NCBI GenBank assembly: GCA_964016875.1 | Contig: OZ024724.1 | Location: forward strand, 25,271,962 to 25,335,961 | Source: Fallopia convolvulus | Lineage: Eukaryota > Streptophyta > Magnoliopsida > Caryophyllales > Polygonaceae | Reading direction: 5' to 3' | DNA: 64,000 nucleotides | Part shown: positions 32,489 through 43,329 of the stretch, piece by piece | Position numbering within the stretch: the stretch's first letter is position 1 | Layout of the letters: each line of letters begins with the position of its first letter | Made by a program: the position numbers and the translations under genes | Notes under the pieces: model-generated | What the model saw: the letters and a program-made list of their open reading frames with translations, nothing else | What the model was told of the DNA's origin: nothing | Databases searched by the model: none

Positions 32489-32510
32489 AAAAAAAAAATG
32501 TAGGGATGAT
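32489..32510 (+). other. LINE poly(A) tail and 3' target site duplication
   Basis: A run of 10 A (32489-32498) ends the LINE, and AAAATGTAGGGATGAT (32495-32510) repeats 13882-13897 exactly. The four A of the duplication merge with the tail, so the exact end is ambiguous by that much. Confidence 0.93.
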
Positions 32511-32847
32511 ATTAAATGTGAAATACAAAAAAACTATGATAAAATAAGAGTCTTTAGAGTATAGACAAATAATAATAATTAACAATTAAGTATGATATCA
32601 AATATATACAGATTGCTATGAGTCTATGTGTAATTAACATCTATCTATATCTATATAACCTATAAAATAGAAACCTCATGCTCCATTTATGACCCTCACT
32701 ATTTATTACTCATCCAATTACAAACACAACCCATTTCTGTTTTTTTTAAAAAAAGCCAATTTGGTTGAACAAAATAATACAACCAACTATTAAAAAAAAT
32801 AAAAATAGAATAGAATATATATAATCTTAAACATTTTTTTGGTCATA

Positions 32848-33497
32848 TCTACTATATATATAAAAGCAATAAGGTTTGGAGCCTCCACGTTGCGCCACGT
32901 CAGCTTTTTCCACGTGTCGCTTCTAGAATACGCCACATCGGATTTTGCCACGTGTCGTCTTTTCCTTAAGCCATCTCATTTAATTTTTGGCACGTCATAT
33001 GTCACATCGTATTATTTTCACCCCGTCACTTACATGTCATATTTAACTATAATAATAAAAAAAATGATTTCCTTATAAAAAATATTTTATATAAGTAGAT
33101 AATTATAGACCTATATATTTTGATAAATCTATACTTTTTTTAATCAAAATACTTCCTTATGAGAAGTTTGATCAAATACCTTTCTTTTATTGCAACTCAC
33201 AATTTGAAAATTTACCATAATATTTTATGAGCATTGTACATATTATTCTCATTATTTAAAAATTTACCATAATATTTTATGAGCATTGTATATATTATTC
33301 TCATTATTTAAACTTAATAATCTAAATTTAATTTGTTTTATTTGATTTTAAAAAACAAAATAATTTTTATACATATTACGATTAATAAATTACTTACATT
33401 AAATTTTATATTATATTTTTGTTTATTAATATCTTTTTATAGTATATCTAAAAAATATCGAGTCATAGTCGTGCATGGCACGACGGGGACAATTAGT
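32848..33497 (+). mobile_element. Short Helitron-like element nested in the larger one
   Basis: Starts TCTACTATATATATAAAAGC followed by GCCACGTCAGC-like words, a typical plant Helitron start. It ends with the hairpin GTCGTGC-ATG-GCACGAC near 33468-33484 and ACAATTAG before a T; the last four bases TTAG depart from CTRR by one base. The 650-bp interior is non-coding. A 16-bp stretch ATAATCTTAAACATTT occurs on both sides (about 32820 and 33499). Confidence 0.65.
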
Positions 33498-34007
33498 ATA
33501 ATCTTAAACATTTATTGCCTCGTTGAGTAAAAAATGTGTTCCTAAAAAAAGTAAATAGTGCATATTCGTGCTATTAGTTGGATATATGGCTCTTACAATT
33601 TCAAAGAAAGAAAATAAAAAAAAATCACAACCAAATCTCTTTTTTGCTTCGATTGGTGACAAGTCTTAAGTGCTAATTTGACTAATACAATAGGATTAAT
33701 TGTATGAATGTTACAAACGGTTACAATATAGCAAAAAGCACGTTACAATATAGCAAATTTAATATACAAATTTAAGTGTAAAACCCGATTCAAGTGTATT
33801 AAAGGTATCATCAATTCTCTCAAATTCTCCTCTTTTTTACTATAAATTCTCCTATTCTAGGTAAGAAACAATCTTAGCTTATGGCCATGAGGTAAAATTA
33901 TCTTTTGAATTCATGGTTCTTTTTTTTTCCAGAATTTATGTCTTTGATGTTTTTTAGTTAATTAAGGGGCAATTTTGATAATCGTGATTGGTTTTTTGTC
34001 ATTGAAG

Positions 34008-34414
34008 GATGTTGGGGTATCACCTAATAAGCATGCTCTGATTATTCCTCCATTTATTAGTCGTTGGAAGAAAGTTCATCCAATGGCATATCATGATTCT
34101 ACCATGTCATGTAAGTCTATTTGATTCTTGATTAATCCTAGGTTCTGAATTTGTTTTGGATTCATGCAGTTTTTTAAATATGTTTATGTGCAAATTCTGA
34201 ATTTTTGTAGTTAATAATTTTAGTGCCTCAAAGACCAATGGATCCTAAGAAAGACTTGGTTGTGTATGGGTATGGAAGTGTTGCTTGGAAGGATAGAATG
34301 GAGGATTGGAAGAGACGACAACACGAGAAGCTGCATATGGTTAAGTATGAAGGAGAAAAATCAGAAAATGGTGGAATAGGCGAACCTGATGATCCTGCCG
34401 AGTCTAAGGATTAA
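34008..34414 (+). pseudogene. Captured cellulose synthase (CESA) fragment, two exons
   Basis: CESA is the plasma-membrane glucosyltransferase subunit that makes cellulose. Exon 34008-34110 encodes HALIIPPF...KKVHPMAYHDSTMS; a GT...AG intron covers 34111-34223; exon 34224-34414 encodes RPMDPKKDLVVYGYGS, VAWKDRMEDWKRRQHEKL and an acidic tail. The splice junction rejoins a Leu codon (T + TG). These blocks match the CESA region between the N-terminal zinc finger and the first membrane helix (family pattern RPMDPKKDLAVYGYG, VAWKERMEEWK). An AG precedes the first exon at 34006-34007. There are no catalytic motifs or membrane segments. A stop at 34412-34414 ends it. It is intron-bearing, so it was copied from DNA, not from mRNA, which fits Helitron capture. 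Confidence 0.85.
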
Positions 34415-35090
34415 GAAACAGAAGAACCACTAAAAATAACAAACAGTAAAACCACATAGAAAATTGATATGATGTATTGCATTAATATTTAGTGATAGCA
34501 AGAAAATCTTATCTGTCTCCAACATAGGTTTTGAAAAAGTTTAGATTAAATATATTATATGTGTTGATTATAGAGTGATCAAGGTGATATGATAAAAATG
34601 TATATTAGATCGAAAATATAATGGTAACACATTTCAAATAATCAGCTATTAGCTTAGTACAAAGTATTTGGAAATAATTAACTCATGGGAGCAAAATCCA
34701 TTCTTATAGTGCGTAGTGTTGTGTTATTATTCAATTCATATAAGTTCATAAAATATAGAAAACAATATAAATTTATACAAATATAAGATTTTATTTTTGA
34801 GAAATATACAAATCTGATTAAATTAAAATTTCAATATATGTGTTTCTTATCAAATTTTAAACATTCAATAAATTAGTATAAGAAATCTAAGCTCATATTC
34901 AATAATAGTAATACATATATAAGAATACATTCATTTTCAATATTACACTGCCTTCCCTACGAAACATAATTTTCTAAGATACACTTATAAGTAATAAGTT
35001 TGATAATCTTGACAATTCAACTGATTATAAATTTGTATTATTACTAAATAATTAAAAAACACTCGTGCGTAGCACGGGTCATCACCCTAG

Positions 35091-35360
35091 TCTATATCTA
35101 TTATAAAATAGAAAAATTTGGCCAATTAATGACCAAACCATTTTAGTAATGGCGTTATCGATATGCACAATCAACCCTTGCTTTAATAATAGGTTAAATA
35201 AAGTCACTTAAATCCTATTAATGACATTTTGTTAGATAAGCATCTTTTCAAATTCCTACAAAATATTTTAAAAAGTTTAGTAACCGAAATGATATAATTC
35301 ACTATTAATTACTAATGGTAGTCATTTATTTTTTCACTTGAACACTATTTTCACTATAAA
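35091..35360 (+). mobile_element. Start of another Helitron, directly abutting the previous one
   Basis: TCTATATCTATTATAAAATAG and GGCCAATTAATGACC start immediately after the CTAG at 35087-35090. The first 21 bases are identical to the start of the Helitron at 11027. No matching plus-strand 3' end is seen downstream; it runs into an inverted Helitron at 35361. Confidence 0.6.
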
Positions 35361-36650
35361 CTAGGTGAATAAACCCATGCATACGCACGTGACATTTAAT
35401 TTACATGTGCTTATTTCTTAACAAGTACATTAGGGATTACATTTAGGATATCAAATTTACATTACATTATTAATGATAATTAAATCTGAAAAATTATTTT
35501 TGTCTTGATGGAGCGGAGTGGAAAATTAGTTAGCATATCAAATTTTTAGGCTAAGGATCTCGAGTACTAAGCATGACTTTAAAAAATATCAAATTTAACA
35601 AATGGTGTTTCTCATTCAATGACGTTAAAGATAAAAACTTTTTTAGTAATAATAATTAAAGTTTAAAGCCATGCAATTAAGATATATAATTTTAAAAGAA
35701 GCGTTAAAAATTTATATTGCTAATATATGTTAGAGATTAAAATGTAGATAGATAGATTGGAATAGCATTCAGTTGCCAAATGACTAAATGTTCCAGTCCA
35801 TGTAATTAATTCATTAAATTGTTTTTAATTTGCATGGTTTTAACATTTCAGTCCATGTAATTAATTCATTAAACGTAGATAGAGGGATTTTTTAATAATT
35901 AATTAACAATATCCATTTTCTATCAAATTTATAATATTGTTAATTAATTATTGAAAAAATGATTAGATAGGGGTAAGGGGTCGCATTATCAATTATATAC
36001 CATCTTAATTTTTAATTATTTTTTTCATTTGATTTAACAATTTAATTAAATTAAACTAATTTGAGGTATTAGAAATTTAGAATTAATTATTCTATATAGT
36101 AATTCAGCATGGCTACACAAATAAATACAATTCGTCATGTTTGGACACTTTGATATTGGTGTGGCGCATACATTATTGTTTACCTTTTATTTTTAAATTT
36201 ATTCATAATAATGATATAATTTAATATAAATAATAACATATATAAACACATTAATTTTTTGTGAATTCAATATGTTTTAAAGATGAAAAAAAAATCCATG
36301 AAAATATCGTACTAAATAAAAACATAATCTTGATGCTCGGATCGATGCTTTAACATGACTAACAACTTATTCAATGGATCGATGCTTTTATATGTTCCAA
36401 TTCTATTTAAATATGTAAACAAAATATTTTAGTAAATAAATTCCAAATAAAAATATATTTTAAAGTACACAAAAATAGATGAAAAGAAAATAGTACTAAA
36501 TGGTAAAAAGATTATACGACAAGAAATTAACTATTAAAAAAAAGAATATAAACTTGTTGTAGTTATATGTACTCACATGTATATGAAAACTAAGTGGTCA
36601 ATTTTATTTTATTTTTATTTCAAAGAGGAGAAGTGGTAAAAATATTTGAT

Positions 36651-36800
36651 AATTAGATACGAAAATCGTATTAAAATAATACTTTTGTATATATGTGTCT
36701 AAATTTTGAATCGATATATAAGATAAGAAGTTTACCTCTTAGATTGATATGCAGTTTGGCTTCTTTCTCACGATATATAGAAGTCTACAATTGTGTATTC
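36651..36800. repeat. Left arm of a 150-bp imperfect inverted repeat
   Basis: The reverse complement aligns along its length with 37589-37741. Shared blocks include GAATACACAATTGTA, GAAGCCAAACT, AGAGGTAAACTTCTTAT and ATTTTAATA. About 790 bp lie between the arms. Confidence 0.75.
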
Positions 36801-37404
36801 CCAAATTTCCATTAATCAAGGATACTTATAGTAAAAGAAGGGCTCTAAGTAAAAAAACGTCTACATTATATTGAAATTAATGGAAGATTCTACTATTTCA
36901 GTTACTAACCATTTAAAATCAAGAAATTTGAAAAGCTTTACCAAAAAAAAGGAATTTGAAAAGAAGTTCATCCAGAAAAAAGATTTTGATAAAACGTATT
37001 TATGTGAGATTTTTTTTGGTAGCATTTATGTGATAGAATTGAATTGCCTTTAATACCAATGTTTTAAAGCCATGAATCAATTGATTGACCCCATAGAGGT
37101 ATCAAATTGTTAGTGTAATACTAATTGAGACTTCCGTTACTATACATTTAATTGAATTTATGTAATTTTTGTATGTCATATTTTCTTTTATTAAAATAAA
37201 TTAATTTTGAATATAATTTGTGACATTATAGCTCAATTTTGTTATTGTGTACTGCAATGCACCCTTCAATTGTTGGAATTTTTTACCTTATAGATTTTTA
37301 TAAATACTTTTAAGAATTAATATCATTAAGTTTTACAATATTTAAAGTTCTCGTTTGGATGAAAAGCAATAGCTTCAAACAAAAAAAATGCCAAAATTAA
37401 GTAG

Positions 37405-37475
37405 TTTGAGACTCGAACCTTAAACCTCTAATACAAGTGCCAAGTCTTCAACCATTGAGCTAAAGAACTTACCTT
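37405..37475 (-). other. tRNA-derived segment (possible SINE head)
   Basis: On the minus strand TAGCTCAATGGTTGA resembles a Pol III A box and GGTTCGAGTC (37419-37410) a B box, with about 32 bp between them. The arms do not fold into a proper tRNA, and I see no anticodon stem or CCA-side acceptor pairing. It may be a SINE head or an old tRNA relic. Confidence 0.45.
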
Positions 37476-37588
37476 GGTAAATAATACAATTGACTTAATA
37501 TGAGTAAGATGTGTAATATGTGCAATAAATGCATTTCGTACACAACTTTTTATTGTTATATATAGATATCCTGATCAATGAGAAATGA

Positions 37589-37741
37589 GAATACACAATT
37601 GTAAGTTCTACACATATATTCTAAGAATGAAGCCAAACTACATAGTTTAGAGGTAAACTTCTTATTCAATATTTAATGTCTAAATATAGACCCATATATA
37701 ATAACACTATTTTAATAGAAGAATTTCTTATCTATCTAATT
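37589..37741. repeat. Right arm of the imperfect inverted repeat
   Basis: Partner of 36651-36800 in opposite orientation; roughly 70 percent identity by eye with small indels. It lies just outside the putative Helitron end at 37566, so the arms may be two insertions of one short element. Confidence 0.75.
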
Positions 37742-38077
37742 AATGAATATTAAAACAAAAACAATGGTAATATTGATTTTAAGCTTAAACCTTTTCTATA
37801 CAAAACTCTATGCAAAAAGTAACTGAAGATTTAAATAGATATTTAGGTAGGCAAAAGTAACTCTTCACTCTAAATGTGATTTAAATTGGTTATCATTAAT
37901 TTTACCACCACCATAAATTATAACGTGAATTATAATAGATGTAAAATCCTTTCACATACCTTTCTTTTTGGGACTTTTTACATACCTTTTTTTTGGACCT
38001 TTCACATACTTTTCGGAATCAAATAAATAAATCAATTCATAACTATATATATTAAAAAATGTAGAGAAGAGATGCAC
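37742..38077. other. AT-rich non-coding DNA
   Basis: No ORF or recognisable repeat; a small duplication CATACCTTTCTTTTTGG / CATACCTTTTTTTTGG occurs near 37958-37995. Confidence 0.4.
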
Positions 38078-38480
38078 CACTAGTACAAACGATGGGGGTG
38101 GATACCAGTTTTTTAAAGAAAAGGATACCAGTTTTTAAACTGGTATAAATTGAAGTGGTATCCACCCCTCGGAGACCGGTTTTGTAAAGTATGGTATCTA
38201 TGAAGTCTTGCATACCGATTTTTAATGTGTGGTATCTGAAAAATCTCGCATACCGATTTTCTTAAAAAACTGGTATGCACATCTATTTTTTAATATATAA
38301 AATTATAACTCTCGGATACCAGTTTTTAAAATAACTGGTATCCTTAATAGGCCTACAGATACCAGTGTTTTCGAAAAAATGGTATCCTTGTATAGACTCT
38401 TAGATACCACTATTTTAAAAACGTGATATTCGTCTATTTTATATAAAAAAAATTAAAATTTTAGATAGTAGTTTTTTTAT
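38078..38480 (+). mobile_element. One end of a CACTA (En/Spm) transposon
   Basis: CACTAGTACAAACGATGG starts the element in the manner of plant CACTA TIRs. The next 400 bp hold a dense set of subterminal repeats in both orientations: GGATACCAGTTTTT, CATACCGATTTTT and their complements AACTGGTATCC (at least ten). Such repeats are the binding sites of the TNPA-type protein in the En/Spm family. I find no matching CTAGTG end downstream and no transposase, so this is a fragment or an element with an eroded second end. Confidence 0.75.
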
Positions 38481-39384
38481 TAATCCGATATCTTTTTGTA
38501 TATTCAACATATTCAAAAAATATTTTTCGAATATATTTATACAACATATTCTTTCACCTGTACCAACAATCTCAATTATGCTTTTCCAAAAGTAGCATAA
38601 ATCTCAGTAACATAAAATGAAACAGTAATACATACTAAGTTCACAAAATAACCATAAATCATTTGAGTCTGATAGTCAACACAATTATCTAGCTATTGTG
38701 CCATCAAAAAACAGTTAGATGTTTCATTCAACTATGAATTCATGTGAAGCGATATCTACTAGACATTTAAAATCCCCCACTCCGATCATATACCACTTTA
38801 ACTCTTATGATATGATAAATTGATGACTTCCAACAGAAGAAAAGGTAGAAGGTGTTGAATACATTCTTCTATTACTTCACCTCCAATCTGTTTCATATGA
38901 GTGTTGGTTGTCCTTTCCGCCTTGATAGATCCACAACTGCCTTTCTATATATTTGCATCATTTTCATCGCATTAATAATATTTGTGAATTGCCATCAAAT
39001 GTGCTTACACGAACCATTCTTAAAATCTCCATTGTTCAATCTTTTGCAGATTACTTCGAAGAATTGGAAATGCACAGAGGAAAGGTTGTGTAAGATCAGT
39101 TAGCAAGTTGAGAACTACTAATCATAATATTATGAGGTAAAGCTTTTATGTATTATTTTTCTCTATATATTTATTTTTCGTGTGATGGTTTTAAGTTTCA
39201 ACTCATATATTGGGTAAAAATAGGTTTTTGTAACACCAAAGGTCGCTCAATTACGAGGTAGAAGCCAAATTTTAATTGTGTAAAATTATTTTAGTTGTTT
39301 AGTTCTGTGCATAGAATAAACTAAAAATAAAAGATAAAATAATAAATCTACCTATCTACTGTATGTAAATTGACTTACATGATT

Positions 39385-39420
<36 letters not shown>

Positions 39421-40281
39421 ACTGCTATAATTAACATTTTTACTTTATAATTATAATTTTTTCGCGTATTGGAGGCCATGCAAGTAATTGAAAGATTAAA
39501 AACAAAATGAGACTACCTAAAGTAAGAAAAAGGTTTATAATCACACATGTGCATATAGATTTATAATCACACATCAGCAAAGAGGTATTTAAAAGGTCGC
39601 AATATGCAAGTTTAAGTATTCAATCGAACATTTTCAAAGGTGGGGTGTTAAAGTGACCAATTGGTCAAAGAACAGGGGGACGTTTATGTATTATGCCTTT
39701 TTTTTTATAAAAACTAAGGTATTTGCAAGTAATTATTATGACCCATCTTTAATATGATCATAGTTATACTATATTGGGTAAACTACCTAAATGAAAATTT
39801 TAAAAATATTTTTTCAACACAAACTAATTCTAGAGATCAACAATACATGCATACATCCCCATTTATATTATTTATCTTAATAGCCTTAATTAATTGTTTG
39901 GTGTCGTTGATACATTTGTGTAATTAGCGAGTCTTTTGCTTTTCCAATTTTACAGTTGAAAGACAATTTGCAAACCGCTACCTTCATTGTTGTATATACA
40001 TTTTCTTTATTATGAAAATGTTACCATTAAAATTATTCAACATTTGACTCCTTTAATCTCTCGCTTTGAAAATTTCTTCATAGCTTTTTTGTTGTGAATT
40101 ATCAAATTTTGGAGGTATAGTTACACATTCACAATGTGTTGCAAGAAGATTGAAGGAGTAAAGACAACTTTATATTTAGTTTGATTCATTTGGACAAGAT
40201 TCAGTATATACAAAAAACAATTTACACGCAGATGAGATTTAATTTTGAAATAAATAATTTACAAACTAAGTTAAACAATTG
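38481..40281. other. AT-rich non-coding DNA up to copia B
   Basis: No supported gene; a frame at 38852-39103 has no recognisable features. Contains the dinucleotide repeat listed separately and GGTCAAAGAACAGGGGGACGTTTATGTATTATGCC near 39662, an old transposon-like end that I could not assign. Confidence 0.4.
39385..39420. repeat. Dinucleotide microsatellite (CA)11(TA)7
   Basis: Uninterrupted CA from 39385 to 39406 followed by uninterrupted TA to 39420. Confidence 0.95.
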
Positions 40282-40286
40282 AACCT

Positions 40287-41322
40287 TGTTGGGATGTTGA
40301 TTGGGACCTCTGGTTCTAAACAACGGATCAACGATGTAATCCTCTTAAGTTTTGATAATGACAAACACCATAGGGAACTAATGTGGTTTGTTCAAGTATT
40401 TCTAAGGAACGCACGTATGAATGACCAAAAGTCACTGCATGCCACAATGCAGAGTTTCTATCAAGGGAACTCTGAAGAGGAAAGTTCCCATGAAGTGGGA
40501 ACTCCATTAAGAGAACACAAGCTTACAACGATGAAGAGTTTCCATCAAGGGAACTCTGAAGAAGACAATTCCCATGACATGGGAACTCACATGTGAGGAC
40601 AACGACCGTTCAGCGCAGATCGCGGGATTCTGTCTCAGACAGCTCGGAGGAACAGTCTGAGGATCAGACTGTCACGCTTCATCCAACGGTCCGATTGATC
40701 CAAGAAGTTGACCTAGTTCAAACCAAAGTCACATGTGAAGAAAGTACAACTTGGGCATCAAGTAAAGGGCAATTTGGACACAAACGAAAGATGCGACTGC
40801 CCAAGCTCACCTGGATTATAAAGCCAAATGAATAGTACTCGGATAGAGTACTTCTCCCAGAACTCTCAAACACCCACATCTGAGAAAAAGAAAGAAAGGA
40901 AGAGAAGTCCTCGCCGGCGAGTGTGTGATCTCAACAACGGTGAAGCCGAAGTTCCCAAGGACAAGGGAACTGAGAAGTCGGTGTAAGGTCTGACTTAATT
41001 GTATTTTGCTGTTGTGAGCTTAGGAACTCAGTTGAGAGGATTTGCTAGTGTTGCTAGAGTTAGGAAGAACTCGTAGGAACAGAGAAGTGTGAATCCGGCT
41101 GTGTAACTAAGGAACAAAGCAATAAATATAAGTAAGTCATTCAAAATCCTCCAAGCGGAGGTAGAGGTTTACCCATACAACTAGTTGGTTGTAGTGGGGT
41201 TCCTCTATAAAGGAACTGCGTTCTTTAGTGTCTTTATTACTTGCGATTGTTTACTTCCGCTGCCTTGGGAACAACTTAATTGCAAGTTCCCAAGCTCTTT
41301 GCTAACCGTTTACGATCCAAAA
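40287..41322 (+). repeat. 5' LTR of copia B
   Basis: 1036 bp. The 3' LTR without its insert is 1011 bp; the difference is a 25-bp segment at about 40622-40646 that is absent from the 3' copy. The last bases read CCAAAA against CCAACA in the 3' LTR, a point change at the end that integrase would recognise. GGATTATAAAGCC near 40812 is a likely TATA box. Confidence 0.93.
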
Positions 41323-41324
41323 AT

Positions 41325-41336
41325 TGGTATCAGAGC
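41325..41336 (+). other. Primer binding site (tRNA-iMet), copia B
   Basis: TGGTATCAGAGC is the standard copia primer site complementary to the 3' end of initiator methionine tRNA. It starts 3 bp after the LTR. Confidence 0.93.
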
Positions 41337-41373
41337 TTGCGCTCTAGATTTGTGTTAGCATCGCAGGTATCAA

Positions 41374-43304
41374 ATGGCTCAGGAACTTACTCAAGTGGGG
41401 AACAACACTAGTAAGCCACCTAGGCTTATTACCGGAAGATTTGAAAGCTGGCAACGCGACATGAAGGATTGGATGTGTGGCCAAGACTACCAAGCCTGGT
41501 GTGTTATCGAGAAAGGAAACTTCGAAATCGATCCAGCTATAGTCAATGACCTCTCAAAGTGGGGACCCAACGAATACAAGTGTATGGAGGCAAACTACAA
41601 AGCCAAACAATACCTGAAGAGGTCCATGTGCGTACAAGACTGTGACAGGGTAGCAAACCTTGACACAACCAAGGAAATGTGGGAAGCCATCAACAAATGC
41701 ACCTTGGGAACTCAGATCTCCGAGAAGATCTTCAGATGAACGCAAAAAGGGAGTTCTACAACTTCCAAATGGAGATGGGAGAGTGTGTCGATAGCTACCA
41801 GTCCCGATTTGAAGGACTTTGCACCAAAATGGAAGGCTTGGGGATCACCAAAGAAGAAATCACCCATAAGATGAAGGTCCAATAGCTCTTCAACGGATTG
41901 ACTGGAGAATGGGCAAACGAGAGAACAATGTTCAAGGAAAATCCGGAAAATAGAACACTCATGCTCCATCAAGTGTTTGGAAAGCTAGTGGGACACGAGA
42001 AGAGAAAGATCGATGATAAGGAACAGACTCGAGCTCATCGAGGGATCGCACTTAAGATAGAGAAAATGCTCAAATCAACCCAAGAACAACACGAGGACTC
42101 CGAAGAAGAAGAGGATGAGGAACTAGTTCTCGTAACAAAGGCTCTTCGAAACTTCTACAAAGGGAAGTCTCAACGAAACAGTGGGAACTGGGGAAAAGGG
42201 CAGAGTTCCTAAAGAAAACCCGCAGAGAAGGACCTCTCCGATGTCACATGCTACAAGTGCAACAAGAAAGGACACTTCGCTAAGGAATGCCCACAGGGAA
42301 CTAACGGACGGAAGCAAGGGAAGAAGGCTTACATCGCCACCTGGAGCGATGATGAAGACGAAGATCCCGAGTCATGGGCACTCCCAGACATGTGTGGCAT
42401 GGCCATAGGAGAAACCACTGGGGAACAACCCAGTGAGGTAACCACTGAAACTGTTCTTGATTCTTTAAATAACTATGAAAAACCTGAGCTGATGAAAATC
42501 CTTTCAAGTCTTGTCAAAGGTAACATAAAACTGCAAAACAAGTTGGAAAAACAGGACCACATAAATGCTCAATTAGTTGGTCTTGAACCTTGTCCCAACT
42601 GCATATCCCTTCTTGAAAAACTCAAGTCTCATGTGTCTCACATCGTAGATCTAGAAAATGAAATCAAAACTCTTGAGAAAGATGAAAACACCCTCTTGCA
42701 AAACCTGAGTAAGACTCCTGACCATCTTGAAGCCTCGAGTTCCCAAATTAAGTTTGTCCCAGCCAAACACGGCATAGGATACAAAGATGAATGCTCAAAG
42801 AATGGAAAGTCACCCTTGAGTGAACAGGAAATCCATGAGTGTAGGGCCTTAGAACTTCAATGCGAGAAACAGAAAAATGCTCATCTTGAAGAAAAAATCA
42901 GGGTCCTAGAAAGTGGGAACGGTGGTGAGAGAGATTACTACACTGGGAACACTGGACATAGACTTTATGTCCAAATTGCTAAGGGAAACGGGTCACGGGT
43001 GTACAACAAGGAAACCATGGATAGGAACAGAATCCAGAGACCACACCCAAAGTACTACCTGGGAGAATACTACAAGACGTGCTGGAACTGTGGTGCTCAC
43101 GGGCACTACAAGGAAGCATGTCCCAAGAAGAAAGCCCAAACCCTTAGAAACCGTGAGTTCCTAAACAAACAAAAACATCATGCCAATCATCAAAGGAACT
43201 CCAACTCTAATGATATCAACATCGTTGACTACGTCTTAAATGAGAATATTTTCCCTTGCAAGGGACCGGGCAAGAGTCATCTTGCCTCGGTCTCAAAACA
43301 CTAA
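41374..43304 (+). pseudogene. Copia gag (copia B), with one frameshift and two stops
   Basis: Structural protein of the particle. The start MAQELTQVGNN is followed by RFESWQRDMKDWM, a copia gag N-terminal pattern. The frame shifts by about 41700; from 41679 the new frame runs to 43304 with a TAG at 41883-41885 and a TAA at 42210-42212. The middle is the UBN2-like gag core (KREFYNFQMEMGECVDSYQSRFEGL). Two CCHC zinc knuckles are present: CYKCNKKGHFAKEC (from 42249) and CWNCGAHGHYKEAC (from about 43080), with a coiled, Leu/Lys/Glu-rich segment between them. Two knuckles that far apart are unusual for copia Gag but fit the long Gag of SIRE-like elements. Confidence 0.88.
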
Positions 43305-43329
43305 TTTTACCTTGTAGGTGGCAGTGAGA

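Larger units (their letters stand above)
13898..32494 (+). mobile_element. L1-type LINE retrotransposon, split by Athila copy B
   Basis: Both ends are defined by a 16-bp target site duplication AAAATGTAGGGATGAT at 13882-13897 and 32495-32510, the second one directly after a short poly(A) tail. Inside are a 5' leader, ORF1 (DUF4283/zinc-finger nucleic acid binding protein) and ORF2 (endonuclease, RT, zf-RVT, RNase H). The 13.36-kb Athila insertion at 17108-30460 splits ORF2 just after the RT motif FADD. Without it the LINE is about 5.2 kb. ORF2 also has an internal deletion, a frameshift and several stops, so it is dead independently of the insertion. Confidence 0.95.
32644..35090 (+). mobile_element. 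Helitron-like element carrying a CESA gene fragment
   Basis: Begins TCTATATCTATATAACC and TATAAAATAGAAA after an A, like the Helitrons at 11027 and 35091. It ends with the hairpin CTCGTGC-GTA-GCACGGG (35063-35079), TCATCACC and CTAG (35087-35090) before a T. There is no Rep/helicase, so it is non-autonomous. Inside are another Helitron-like unit (32848-33497) and two exons of a CESA gene in the same orientation. The pairing of this 5' end with this 3' end is inferred; other 5' ends (for example at 12594) cannot be excluded. Confidence 0.65.
35361..37566 (-). mobile_element. Helitron-like element on the minus strand
   Basis: The reverse complement ends ACGTGCG-TAT-GCATGGGT (imperfect hairpin), TTATTCAC and CTAG, then T (forward CTAG at 35361-35364 and AAACCCATGCATACGCACGT after it). 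It starts TCTATATATAACAATAAAAAG at 37566. No Rep/helicase ORF. The interior is AT-rich and holds a tRNA-like segment. The 5' end is less certain than the 3' end. Confidence 0.6.

Noticed and set aside
34008..34414. A working CESA gene
   Set aside because: Only about 100 codons, a stop after the second exon, no membrane or catalytic region, and it lies in a Helitron.
37405..37475. A functional tRNA gene
   Set aside because: A and B boxes are present but stems do not pair and no acceptor arm is seen.
38852..39103. 83-residue frame with hydrophobic stretches
   Set aside because: AT-rich DNA gives such frames by chance; no family match and no expression signals.
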